Notes under the pieces: model-generated
Seen by the model: only the letters and a program-made list of their open reading frames with translations
Told to the model about the DNA's origin: nothing
Database searches by the model: none
From: Flavobacterium sp.
GTDB lineage: Bacteria; Bacteroidota; Bacteroidia; Flavobacteriales; Flavobacteriaceae
Length of the DNA stretch: 24,651 nt
Reading direction: 5' to 3'
Assembly (NCBI GenBank): GCA_030152225.1
Contig: JASLHL010000073.1
Span: forward strand, 1 to 24,651
Part shown: one piece after another, positions 14,203 through 22,215 of the stretch
How the letters are laid out: every line of letters begins with the position of its first letter
How positions within the stretch are numbered: the first letter of the stretch is position 1
Position numbers and translations under genes: made by a program

Positions 14203-14403
14203 ATGAAACGCTTTTTAACCTCCTTTTCACAGGCTATCCCCTTTCTATTTTTGGTCGTCGGTATGATACTACTCCTCCAAAATATTGATCGATTACTCTA
14301 CAAAGAAACGCTTAACCTACTTTCTCTATTCGTCGCTTTTGGTTGTATCACAATCAGTATCCTTGGACAACGCAAACGCAAAAAGAAAATCGTTTACAGT
14401 TAG
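14203..14403 (+). CDS. 66-residue two-helix membrane protein
   Basis: The ATG at 14203 opens MKRFLTSFSQAIPFLFLVVG, following the AT-rich leader usual for Bacteroidota starts. Two membrane segments (about 12-25 and 37-54) are separated by a short charged loop (NIDRLLYKET), and a strongly basic tail follows (GQRKRKKK), suggesting the C terminus is cytoplasmic. The last codons and stop (atc gtt tac agt tag) fall inside a heptamer-phased repeat (14393-14420), so the C-terminal end may have been altered by that repeat. No family recognised. A real gene is supported by a promoter and a sensible membrane pattern only. Confidence 0.6.
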   Translation: MKRFLTSFSQAIPFLFLVVGMILLLQNIDRLLYKETLNLLSLFVAFGCITISILGQRKRKKKIVYS

Positions 14404-14420
14404 CAGTGGACGGTTTACAT
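14393..14420. repeat. Heptamer-phased repeat, TTTACAG-like
   Basis: Four 7-bp units in register: TTTACAG (14393), TTAGCAG (14400), TGGACGG (14407), TTTACAT (14414). It resembles the array at 19576-19603, which also begins TTTACAG. Confidence 0.6.
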
Positions 14421-14483
14421 TTTTTCTTTATAGCTCAATAATCTATTCAGAAAAATCCCATATCCCATCTCCCAATTAGTCAA

Positions 14484-15176
14484 TTATTCGATCAAAATCT
14501 GATACTTTCGTCCAACTGGAATTTCGATGTTGGTATGCAAGGTTACTTTGCCTAATTCTTTTTTGACGATTTGCTTGCGATTGACAATAAACGAACGGTG
14601 TACTTGAATAAAGTGATCCGGTAGTTCTGTTTTAATGCTGATAAGTGATCCGTACACAAAATAGCTTTTACTGCGATGCTCAACAAAAATCTTAATATAA
14701 TTTCCTGCACTTTCCACAAAGATAATCTCATCAACATCAATAGAGATATCCATTCCATCTTCGCGAATTTTTAGCACATTGTCTTGTTCCTCATCTGTAG
14801 ATTCTTTTCGGTTCTTACAGAATATTTTTGCTTTTTCAATGGCTTTTAGGAACTTGCCAAAAGAAATGGGCTTCAACAAATAGTCTACTGCATCTTTCTC
14901 ATACGATTCTAGCGCAAAATCAGAATAAGCTGTTGTAATAATCGTCACCGGCTTTACAGCGACCATATCCAGGAGTTCCAATCCAGTAATCAGTGGCATA
15001 TTAATATCCAACAATAGAATGTCAACTTCATTTTTCTGCAAGAAAGCCAAAGCTTCCCGCCCTGAAAAGGCATTTCCTACACATTCTAAATCTTCACATT
15101 GACCAATATGACTCATCAATACCTGATGTGCAGGCTTTTCATCATCAACGATTAAACACTTGTATTTAGTCCCCAT
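14484..15176 (-). CDS. LytTR-type response regulator
   Basis: The product is 230 residues. The N-terminal receiver domain (about 5-120) has the acidic pair Asp11-Asp12, phosphoacceptor Asp57 (LLLDINMP), Thr81/Thr82 and Lys102 (YLLKPISF). The C-terminal LytTR DNA-binding domain (about 130-228) shows VESAGNYIKIFVE and HFIQVHRSFIVNRKQI, the usual family signatures. These regulators bind paired imperfect direct repeats upstream of target promoters. Its start overlaps the kinase gene by 25 bp, so the two are translationally coupled. The likely target is the divergent TonB receptor operon starting at 16304 (inference from position). All phosphotransfer residues are present. Confidence 0.95.
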   Translation of the reverse strand: MGTKYKCLIVDDEKPAHQVLMSHIGQCEDLECVGNAFSGREALAFLQKNEVDILLLDINMPLITGLELLDMVAVKPVTIITTAYSDFALESYEKDAVDYLLKPISFGKFLKAIEKAKIFCKNRKESTDEEQDNVLKIREDGMDISIDVDEIIFVESAGNYIKIFVEHRSKSYFVYGSLISIKTELPDHFIQVHRSFIVNRKQIVKKELGKVTLHTNIEIPVGRKYQILIE

Positions 15177-16144
15177 AAGGTAAGTTTTGCTTTATATCTA
15201 TTTTTTTGCTCCTCTACTGTAAATCGAGCTTGAATTCCCGATACCTCCAATCGTCTTCTTAAATTACTCAATCCCAATCCGGTGCCTTGTTTTTGTCTAT
15301 CTTTGGGCAAACAACTATTGGTAATTTCAAAGAAAATTTTCCCCTCCTCCTCTTTCCAGCGAATTAAAATATAAGGATCTTCTGTTTGTAAGCTAAATTT
15401 CACCGCATTTTCCACCAAACTAAAAAACAAAAGCGGTGGTACAAAATAGGCTTCTAAATCACCGGAATAATCGATTTCTACAACCAAGGAGTCACTGGTA
15501 AATTTATAGTAATCTAAGTATTCATTCACAAAATCAATTTCCAAATCCAGGTGTACTTCTTCTTTTTTACTCGCTTCGATTTGATAGCGAAATAAATGGG
15601 AGAGCTGTAAAATTCGGCTGGGTGTATCAGTTGGATTAGTCAGCGCTTCTCCATAGAGATTATTCATGGCATTCAGCAAGAAGTGAGGATTTAGCTGCAT
15701 CTTCAAAAACTCCAACTCAGCCACAGTATTCGCTAATTTTCTCTCGCGTAAAGTAATATTCTGAAATGCCCATTGGTGAATAAAATAGGTTCCCGTTCCT
15801 AAAATGGTAAAAAACAACGTATTGGTAATTTCGAGAATCAAAGACTTAAATTCGCCTACATAAAGGGCATATTGACTTAAACAAAATACCCCAAACACCA
15901 AATAGACAAAAAACCAAAGTAAAAAAGACTCATATTTTTTAGTCAATAGAAAGCGTTTGATAATAAATACATTGTTAACGTAAATCAGCGCATAAATCAA
16001 GGCAATGGCTGGTACCATTTCCACCAAAATTTCCCGAATACTCTTGTTTCCCAAGCTTGTGTACTGGATAAATCCAAAGATTAAGCACAAGGTTAACAGC
16101 CCAAAAATATTTCGATACCATATATTAGAATACCATCTCCACAT
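15152..16144 (-). CDS. LytS/YehU-type sensor histidine kinase
   Basis: The product is 330 residues. Four membrane helices at about 11-29, 41-60, 73-95 and 105-124 have very short loops, so there is no sizeable periplasmic sensor domain; the signal may be membrane-borne or come from a partner. The cytoplasmic His_kinase domain (PF06580 type) has the phosphoacceptor His154 in QLNPHFLLNAMNNL, the N box Asn246 in ENAVKF, and the G box GTGLGLSN (287-294). The absence of a typical HisKA dimerisation helix is normal for this family. It is the first gene of a two-gene operon with the LytTR regulator and is divergent from a TonB-dependent receptor across a 159-bp gap. The ATG at 16144 is supported by the MWRWYSNIWYRN start just before the first helix. 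Confidence 0.93.
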   Translation of the reverse strand: MWRWYSNIWYRNIFGLLTLCLIFGFIQYTSLGNKSIREILVEMVPAIALIYALIYVNNVFIIKRFLLTKKYESFLLWFFVYLVFGVFCLSQYALYVGEFKSLILEITNTLFFTILGTGTYFIHQWAFQNITLRERKLANTVAELEFLKMQLNPHFLLNAMNNLYGEALTNPTDTPSRILQLSHLFRYQIEASKKEEVHLDLEIDFVNEYLDYYKFTSDSLVVEIDYSGDLEAYFVPPLLFFSLVENAVKFSLQTEDPYILIRWKEEEGKIFFEITNSCLPKDRQKQGTGLGLSNLRRRLEVSGIQARFTVEEQKNRYKAKLTLWGLNTSV

Positions 16145-16241
16145 CTCAAATACTTTATGGAATAAAGATAGGAATTACAACACATTGATTGCAAAAAACT
16201 TATATAAAGACCATTAAGATAAAAATTTCGTCATTTGTATA

Positions 16242-16279
16242 GTCTTCGTTAAAAAAGACAAGAAACTTAGTTACTTTCG
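16242..16279 (+). promoter_or_regulatory. Candidate promoter and dyad of the TonB receptor operon
   Basis: TACTTTCG (16272-16279) matches TAnnTTTG with one change and lies 24 nt before the ATG at 16304. Upstream, GTCTT (16242-16246) and AAGAC (16255-16259) form a short dyad. The divergent kinase lies on the other side, so regulator sites are expected in this 159-bp gap. No clear pair of LytTR direct repeats could be picked by eye. Confidence 0.4.
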
Positions 16280-16303
16280 TATTTAAATAAATTCTTAAGT
16301 ACG

Positions 16304-18685
16304 ATGCTATATGGTCAACGTGGAACGGTATTTCTTTTATTTATACTGTTTTTTATTAGTATGGGGATAAAAGGTCAATCCACTTACTTCTTACAAGGAA
16401 CGATCAAAGATAACCAAGAGCCCTTAATTGGGGCGACGATTTATATTGATGAGATCAATAATGGTGTAATTACCGATGAGAAAGGACATTACTCGATCGA
16501 ATTAAAGGAAGGAACTTACACCTTAAAAATATCGTATATCGGTTATACCGATCGCTCTACTACGATCCAATTAACGAAAAATCAAACCCTCAATTTTGTA
16601 CTCACAACAGATTCATCCGAACTGTCAGAGGTCGTGATTATACAAAATAAAAACAAAGCCGACATTCGAAAACCCGAAATGAGTGTCAATAAAATGACCA
16701 CGGAAGAAATAAAGAAAATTCCAGTAGTTTTAGGTGAAACGGATATTTTGAAGTCCATTCTTCAATTGCCAGGTGTGACCAATGCAGGAGAAGGAGCGGC
16801 GGGGTTCAATGTACGTGGGGGAAGTGCTGGGCAAAACCTAGTTCTATTGGATCAAGCGAGTGTCTATAGTTCCTCCCATCTCTTTGGGTTCTTTTCGATT
16901 TTTAATGCAGATGCAATCCGAGATTTAAAACTATATAAAGGGGGAATTCCCGCTCGTTTTGGAGGAAGAGCTTCTTCTGTACTCGATGTGTACCAAAAAG
17001 ATGGAAATAAGAACGATTATGCCTTTGAAGGGGGAATTGGCGTTATTTCAAGCCGACTCTTAGCCGAAGGTCCCATTCAAAAAGGAAAATCTTCTTTCCT
17101 CATTGCTGGACGTGGCTCTTATGCCCACCTATTTCTCAAACTGACAGATAACAAAAACTCCGCCTATTTCTATGACATCAATACCAAATTGAGCTTTGAT
17201 ATCAATGAAAAAAATAAAATCAATTTTTCTGCTTATTACGGAAGGGATATTTTCAGTTTTACTGATTTGATGAAAAATAGCTTTGGCAACCTAGCCGTTA
17301 CCTTAGATTGGAGAACCCTATACAGTGATAAACTAACAGGTAATTTATCGTTGACAACGAGTCATTACGATTATGACCTCGATTTAGACCTCGTAGGATT
17401 TAACTGGACCAATGGGATTAAGAGTATACAAGGAAGATATGATTTCTTACACGACATTAACCCTGCCTTGCAATTGCGCTATGGTGTTGGGCATACAGAA
17501 TATATTTTCTATCCTGGGACCATCAAACCAACAACAAGTGATTCTTCGATCAACTACAAGAAAATAGACAATAAATACGCATCAGAAAGCAGTGTTTACG
17601 TAGAAGCTGAACAAAATTTCGGTCAGCATTTTAGCGTGAACTACGGTCTTCGTTTTTCTCATTTCAATGCCAAAGGAAAGGGAATTGAGCATACCTATGC
17701 CAATAATCAACCCGTTCGATACGACCGTGAATTAGGGGTGTACAAAATGGCTGATATATTGGAAACAACCTATTACAAGAAAAACAAATCCATTGAGCAG
17801 TTCAATAACCTAGAGCCAAGAATTGGTGTAGCTTATATCATCAATGATGATCAATCCATCAAGGCCAGTTATAACCGCATGACGCAATACATCCACTTAA
17901 TGTCTAATACCGCAGCTCCAACGCCTTTGGATATTTGGACCCCCAGTGGTAAATACACGGATCCTGAACTAGCAGATCAAGTTGCTTTGGGTTATTTCCA
18001 AAACTTTGCGGAGGGGAGATACAGTTTAGAAACAGAAGTGTTCTACAAAAAAGTAAAAAACAGCATTGATTACATCGACGGTGCACAATTAGTAGGAAAT
18101 GAAGCAATTGAACGCGTCATTCTAAACGGAGAAGCTCGTGCCTATGGTTTAGAAGTACTCGTTAGAAAAAACCTTGGAAAACTGACGGGTTGGGTTGCTT
18201 ATACCCTATCCAAAGCAGAACAACGAACACCAGGAAGAACAGCTGGTGAACCGGGAATCAATAACGGAAACTGGTACCGTGCTTCTTATGATAAATTACA
18301 CGATTTATCCATTACAGCCATGTATGAGTTGAATCCTAAATGGTCTTTTGGAGCGAGTTTTACCCTGCAATCAGGCCGTCCTATTACCTATCCAGAAGGG
18401 CAATATGAATATTTAGGTCTACGTGTTCCCAAATTTGGAGATCGAAACGGAAATACGATGCCTGCCTACCACCATTTGGATATTTCTGCCACCTATACAC
18501 CCAATCCAGATTCTACAAAAAGATGGAAAGGAGAATGGGTATTCGGTATCTACAACCTATATAGCAGACACAATGCAGCGTCTATTTCCTTTAGAGAAAA
18601 TGAAGATATTCGCGGAAAAAATGAGGCAGAAAAAATGTCTATTTTTGGTCTAGTTCCGAGTGTTACCTACAATTTTAAATTCTAA
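16304..18685 (+). CDS. TonB-dependent outer-membrane receptor with carboxypeptidase-like N-terminal domain
   Basis: The product is 793 residues. The signal peptide is about 1-24 (FFISMGIKGQ). A carboxypeptidase-regulatory-like beta-sandwich lies at about 28-105 (LIGATIYIDE, ISYIGY). The plug follows at about 120-230, with the family signatures LQLPGVTNAGEGAAGFNVRG (154-173) and LYKGGIPARFGGRASSVLDV (210-229). The rest is an outer-membrane beta barrel ending in aromatic FNFKF. It is shorter than SusC proteins (about 1000 residues) and its partner is DUF4249, not SusD, so it is not a classic polysaccharide-utilisation pair. Substrate unknown. It forms an operon with the DUF4249 lipoprotein (4-nt gap) and is divergent from a dedicated two-component system that probably controls it. 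Confidence 0.94.
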   Translation: MLYGQRGTVFLLFILFFISMGIKGQSTYFLQGTIKDNQEPLIGATIYIDEINNGVITDEKGHYSIELKEGTYTLKISYIGYTDRSTTIQLTKNQTLNFVLTTDSSELSEVVIIQNKNKADIRKPEMSVNKMTTEEIKKIPVVLGETDILKSILQLPGVTNAGEGAAGFNVRGGSAGQNLVLLDQASVYSSSHLFGFFSIFNADAIRDLKLYKGGIPARFGGRASSVLDVYQKDGNKNDYAFEGGIGVISSRLLAEGPIQKGKSSFLIAGRGSYAHLFLKLTDNKNSAYFYDINTKLSFDINEKNKINFSAYYGRDIFSFTDLMKNSFGNLAVTLDWRTLYSDKLTGNLSLTTSHYDYDLDLDLVGFNWTNGIKSIQGRYDFLHDINPALQLRYGVGHTEYIFYPGTIKPTTSDSSINYKKIDNKYASESSVYVEAEQNFGQHFSVNYGLRFSHFNAKGKGIEHTYANNQPVRYDRELGVYKMADILETTYYKKNKSIEQFNNLEPRIGVAYIINDDQSIKASYNRMTQYIHLMSNTAAPTPLDIWTPSGKYTDPELADQVALGYFQNFAEGRYSLETEVFYKKVKNSIDYIDGAQLVGNEAIERVILNGEARAYGLEVLVRKNLGKLTGWVAYTLSKAEQRTPGRTAGEPGINNGNWYRASYDKLHDLSITAMYELNPKWSFGASFTLQSGRPITYPEGQYEYLGLRVPKFGDRNGNTMPAYHHLDISATYTPNPDSTKRWKGEWVFGIYNLYSRHNAASISFRENEDIRGKNEAEKMSIFGLVPSVTYNFKF

Positions 18686-18689
18686 GCAA

Positions 18690-19544
18690 ATGAAACGATT
18701 ATCACCCTATATCTTTATTCTATTTCTCCTATCACTGAGTTCGTGTACAGAGATAATTGACATCGATCTACCCACTGCCGAACCGAGATTGGTGGTAGAA
18801 GCCAATTTAGATTTTGAACGCGTTCCAGCTACCGATACGGTCATTCCAGCCTATGTAAAATTAAGCTTAACCACCGATTACTTCAATCCCGAAATCCCCC
18901 CAGTAAACAAGGCAGTTGTTTGGGTAGAAGACCCTACAGGTACTAAATTTCCTTTCCTTGAATTGGGAACAACAGGAATCTATTATTCTACTGAAATAGA
19001 AAAACCAACCGATGGAGCCGTTTTTAAACTACATATTGAATACGACAACGATATTTACGAAGCAAAAGAACAGTATATTTCAAGTCCTGAGATTCTTGAA
19101 ATTACGCAAAAAAGAGAAAAGTACTTCAACAAAGATTACTACGTATTGCGCGTATACTATCAGGATACACCGCGTGTGAATGAGAATTTAAATTACTACT
19201 TTTTACATTATCAGTATGAAAAGAAAGCTCCTCAACCACGCGTAGTATCAAACGAATTCTCTATTGGCAATCGCATGGAATCCCTGTATATCGTTGATGA
19301 AGATGCTAAACCAGGAGAAAAAGTAGAGATTGAACTCGCACAAATATCGAGAAATTACTACGATTTTGCCATGAGCTTTTTCGATGCCATTAGCAACGGT
19401 GGAGGACCTTTTCAAGTGCCAAGTGGTCGAATTATTGGGAACGTTAAGAATATAACCACTCCCGAAAAAGAAGCCTTGGGGTACTTCCGAATTATTGAGA
19501 AACAAAAAACAACACATACGATCTTCGAACAAGCGAAGCAGTAA
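18690..19544 (+). CDS. DUF4249 family lipoprotein, partner of the TonB receptor
   Basis: The product is 284 residues. The start at 18690 places the signal peptide at once (MKRLSPYIFILFLLSLSSC, lipobox Cys19); an upstream frame start at 18660 lies inside the receptor gene. The mature protein begins TEIIDIDLPTAEPRLVVEA, the characteristic DUF4249 opening, followed by beta-rich sequence. DUF4249 proteins are Bacteroidota outer-membrane lipoproteins usually encoded just after a CarboxypepD-domain TonB receptor, and probably act as its accessory or substrate-capturing lid; this role is inferred, not demonstrated. There is no acidic stretch directly after the cysteine, unlike the CSSDD lipoproteins. 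Ends at a shared bidirectional terminator. Confidence 0.88.
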   Translation: MKRLSPYIFILFLLSLSSCTEIIDIDLPTAEPRLVVEANLDFERVPATDTVIPAYVKLSLTTDYFNPEIPPVNKAVVWVEDPTGTKFPFLELGTTGIYYSTEIEKPTDGAVFKLHIEYDNDIYEAKEQYISSPEILEITQKREKYFNKDYYVLRVYYQDTPRVNENLNYYFLHYQYEKKAPQPRVVSNEFSIGNRMESLYIVDEDAKPGEKVEIELAQISRNYYDFAMSFFDAISNGGGPFQVPSGRIIGNVKNITTPEKEALGYFRIIEKQKTTHTIFEQAKQ

Positions 19545-19545
19545 T

Positions 19546-19572
19546 AAAAAAGCGACAATTGTCGCTTTTTTT
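19546..19572. terminator. Bidirectional terminator between the TonB operon and the recN operon
   Basis: AAAAAGCGAC and GTCGCTTTTT form a 10-bp stem around AATT, with A and T runs on both sides. It lies between two convergent operons. Confidence 0.9.
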
Positions 19573-19575
19573 ATG

Positions 19576-19615
19576 TTTACAGTTGACTGTTTACGGTTCA
19601 CAGTTGAAAAACTGT
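19576..19615. repeat. Heptamer-phased repeat with a GAAA-capped hairpin
   Basis: 7-bp units in register: TTTACAG (19576), TTGACTG (19583), TTTACGG (19590), TTCACAG (19597). The last unit continues into a 6-bp hairpin ACAGTT-GAAA-AACTGT (19600-19615). It lies downstream of recN on its strand, before the shared terminator. Confidence 0.65.
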
Positions 19616-19632
19616 ACTGAAAAATTGTATTG

Positions 19633-21288
19633 TTAACTGTTCAACAACTCCTTTGCATGTTGCAAAGCAGAAGTTGTAATATCTTTTCCTGACAACATTT
19701 GAGCAATTTCTTCGATGCGTTGTGCTGGATCTAATTGAATCAATTTTGACGTGGTTGATTCTCCTTCAGAGGCTTTAAACACTTTATAATGTTGATGACC
19801 TTTTGCGGCGATTTGCGGTAAGTGCGTAATGGCGAACACCTGCATGAGCGTACTCATATCTTTCATAATGACCCCCATTTTATCTGCTACTTCTCCAGAT
19901 ACACCTGTATCAATTTCGTCAAAAATAATCGTTGGCAAGTTCGAATAGCGTGCTAAGATTGCTTTAATAGCTAGCATAATACGCGATAACTCCCCTCCTG
20001 AAGCTACTTTTTTAAGCAGGCCATAATCCATTCCCTTGTTGGCAGAAAACTGCAATTGCATTTGATCCTTTCCGTTGTTTAAGTAGTGATCTACTGTTTT
20101 AAAATCAAATTGGAAGGTCGCATGTGGCATACCTACTAAAGTTAGAATTTCAACCAATTGATTACGCAATGCTGGAATTGCTTGTTGTCTTGCCTTTGAC
20201 AATACACCTGCCAATTCATCGAGTTTTACTAACAAAGCTGCAATTTCTTTTTCTACTGCGATAATCTTCTCCTGCACTTCCCCTACTTTAAACACCTTGT
20301 CATTCAAGCCTGTTTCAATAGCTAGGAGTTCTTCAACCGTATTGACTTGATGCTTTTTTTGCAAGGCATATAGCACTTGTAAGCGCTCATGTACCACAGT
20401 TAAACGCTCGGGATCAGATACCACATAGTCTATTTCGCGTTCAATCTCGTTGGCCAAATCAGCCAACTCAATCTCAGCACTCACCACGCGATTGTAAAGT
20501 TCTTCGTAATCTTTCGAAACTGCTGTCGTTTTTTGGAGGGTTTGTCTCAATTCTTTTAAGCCTTGAATTACCCCCACTTGATCCGCGGTTAAAAGCTGTG
20601 TAGCAAGGGCAAAACTCTCGCGTACATGCTCCACATTATTTAATTTTTCGAATTCACTTTCTAGTTCAACCTGATCAATGGTTGACAACTGAACAGCCTC
20701 CAATTCTTCTAAAAGAAAAGCATTATAGTCCTGCTCTTTCAGCAATTCTATTTCGTCCTCTCTTAGCTGCTTCAGTGCAGCAAGAGCTGCTTTGTATTTT
20801 TTTAGCTGTTTTTGATATTCTTCTAAGGTTTCCTCATTCTTTGCAATGGCGTCAATCACCTTAATTTGATAGGTCTCCTCACTTAATTCACTCGTTTGAT
20901 GTTGAGAGTGAATATCGAGTAACACCGCACTTAACTCTTGCAAATCAGTAAGATTTACAGGGGAGTCATTGACAAAAGCTCTTGATTTTCCAGAAGGCAA
21001 TATTTCTCTTCGGATAATAGTTACGGGTTCGTAATCCATATCTAAAAAAGAATACAGTTCTTCTAATTTATAAGGATCAACTCTAAATTGTCCTTCAATC
21101 ACGCATTTTTCTTCCTTATTCTTCAGTGACCCCAAGTCTGCACGTTTCCCTTGCAATAGGCCTAATGCGCCTAATACAATTGATTTTCCAGCTCCTGTTT
21201 CACCAGTAATAATAGAAAAACCTTTAAAAAATTCAATTTCTAAATGATCTATCAATGCGAAGTTTTTTATACTCAAAGAAGTAAGCAT
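19633..21288 (-). CDS. recN: DNA repair protein RecN
   Basis: The product is 551 residues, typical length. RecN is an SMC-like ATPase acting at double-strand breaks. The ATP-binding head is split: Walker A GETGAGKS (29-36) and Q loop DIHSQHQ (125-131) at the N terminus, signature SGGELSR (430-436) and Walker B IIFDEID (454-460) at the C terminus. Between them lies a short coiled coil (about 150-370) rich in Leu, Glu and Lys. Last gene of the bamD-rpoZ-coaBC-porD-recN run, 36 nt after porD with no terminator between, so probably cotranscribed. No SOS-type operator was recognised upstream. Ends before the bidirectional terminator at 19546. Confidence 0.97.
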   Translation of the reverse strand: MLTSLSIKNFALIDHLEIEFFKGFSIITGETGAGKSIVLGALGLLQGKRADLGSLKNKEEKCVIEGQFRVDPYKLEELYSFLDMDYEPVTIIRREILPSGKSRAFVNDSPVNLTDLQELSAVLLDIHSQHQTSELSEETYQIKVIDAIAKNEETLEEYQKQLKKYKAALAALKQLREDEIELLKEQDYNAFLLEELEAVQLSTIDQVELESEFEKLNNVEHVRESFALATQLLTADQVGVIQGLKELRQTLQKTTAVSKDYEELYNRVVSAEIELADLANEIEREIDYVVSDPERLTVVHERLQVLYALQKKHQVNTVEELLAIETGLNDKVFKVGEVQEKIIAVEKEIAALLVKLDELAGVLSKARQQAIPALRNQLVEILTLVGMPHATFQFDFKTVDHYLNNGKDQMQLQFSANKGMDYGLLKKVASGGELSRIMLAIKAILARYSNLPTIIFDEIDTGVSGEVADKMGVIMKDMSTLMQVFAITHLPQIAAKGHQHYKVFKASEGESTTSKLIQLDPAQRIEEIAQMLSGKDITTSALQHAKELLNS

Positions 21289-21324
21289 AATTCGAGACTA
21301 TTTTGTTTTACAATGGAAAGATAC

Positions 21325-22215
21325 TTATAAATTATTCCACTTCGAAGCATTTAAGGGAGATATTGCTTGTAATATTTCAACCACACGCTTCTTATTTGGA
21401 TCGGTAACTCCACTGTATAAATTGACCAATTCCTCTGTTTTTGCATCAAAAAATACGCGTAGCAAGAAGGCATTAGATCGCACAGCATTGTATTGTCTTA
21501 AATCATTTAAACCCTGATACACGCCGTTTCTGCCTTCCTCCAGTCCTTCGCTCATTGTATCAAGCCCAAGGCGGTGATAATTGTATAGCGCCTCTCTAAA
21601 GGGTCTACTAGCACCTGAAGACAAGTCATTCACCAACGCATAACGCGTATTCGTTCCATCACCTTGTTTCCATCCTTTTGCATTCGATTGTTGCGCCATA
21701 GAAGCAATAAGTGATGCCTCTTGGTAATACGCTGTACCTCCTTCTTTCGAAAACGTATCGCTATCCATTCCCAAGATGATATTGACATAAAAAGAGACCA
21801 AGGAAATTAAGTTGGATTCATAACTTCCTGCACTATAGCGAAGGGGTTCAAATTCCGTATAATTAAAAGAAATATCCTTATCGTTAAAGTTCAATACTGG
21901 ACTTGTATATGTCGTATTGAAAATAGGTCGACCAAATTGAACTTGTAGCGTCCCTGAGACATTGGTGTTATTGTCAAAAGAACTCACTGTCAATAAAAAC
22001 GTACAATCGATCTTTTCATTGGGATTCACGCGTTGTGAAGTCCAGTTGGTTTGATTCAATAACTCTTTTAAAGACTTTTCTAATGTGCGGAAATAATTTT
22101 GATGTGTATTTCCAACTTGTGCAAAATTCACACTCACATTGGCGTTTAATTCTTGCGCTTGGCTCGTACCGATCCAAAGAAAAAAACAAGCGAAAAGTCC
22201 AAAAAGTTTATTCAT
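21325..22215 (-). CDS. porD: DUF4835 protein (named PorD, type IX secretion system, in some databases)
   Basis: The product is 296 residues with a Sec signal peptide (MNKLFGLFACFFLWIGTSQA, cleavage near AQA). The mature part opens ELNANVSVNFAQV, and contains LISLVSFYVNIILGMDSDTF and SPLNASKWNNL, which are strongly characteristic of DUF4835. The position between coaBC and recN is the usual one in Flavobacteriia. To my recollection, current family naming links DUF4835 to the type IX secretion system as PorD; no other secretion gene is in this window, so that link rests on the name only. Probably periplasmic or outer-membrane associated. The start codon overlaps the end of coaBC by 8 bp. Confidence 0.85.
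   Translation of the reverse strand: MNKLFGLFACFFLWIGTSQAQELNANVSVNFAQVGNTHQNYFRTLEKSLKELLNQTNWTSQRVNPNEKIDCTFLLTVSSFDNNTNVSGTLQVQFGRPIFNTTYTSPVLNFNDKDISFNYTEFEPLRYSAGSYESNLISLVSFYVNIILGMDSDTFSKEGGTAYYQEASLIASMAQQSNAKGWKQGDGTNTRYALVNDLSSGASRPFREALYNYHRLGLDTMSEGLEEGRNGVYQGLNDLRQYNAVRSNAFLLRVFFDAKTEELVNLYSGVTDPNKKRVVEILQAISPLNASKWNNL

Noticed and set aside
16304..19544. SusC/SusD polysaccharide-utilisation locus
   Set aside because: The receptor is too short for SusC, the partner is DUF4249 not SusD, and no glycoside hydrolase genes are present.
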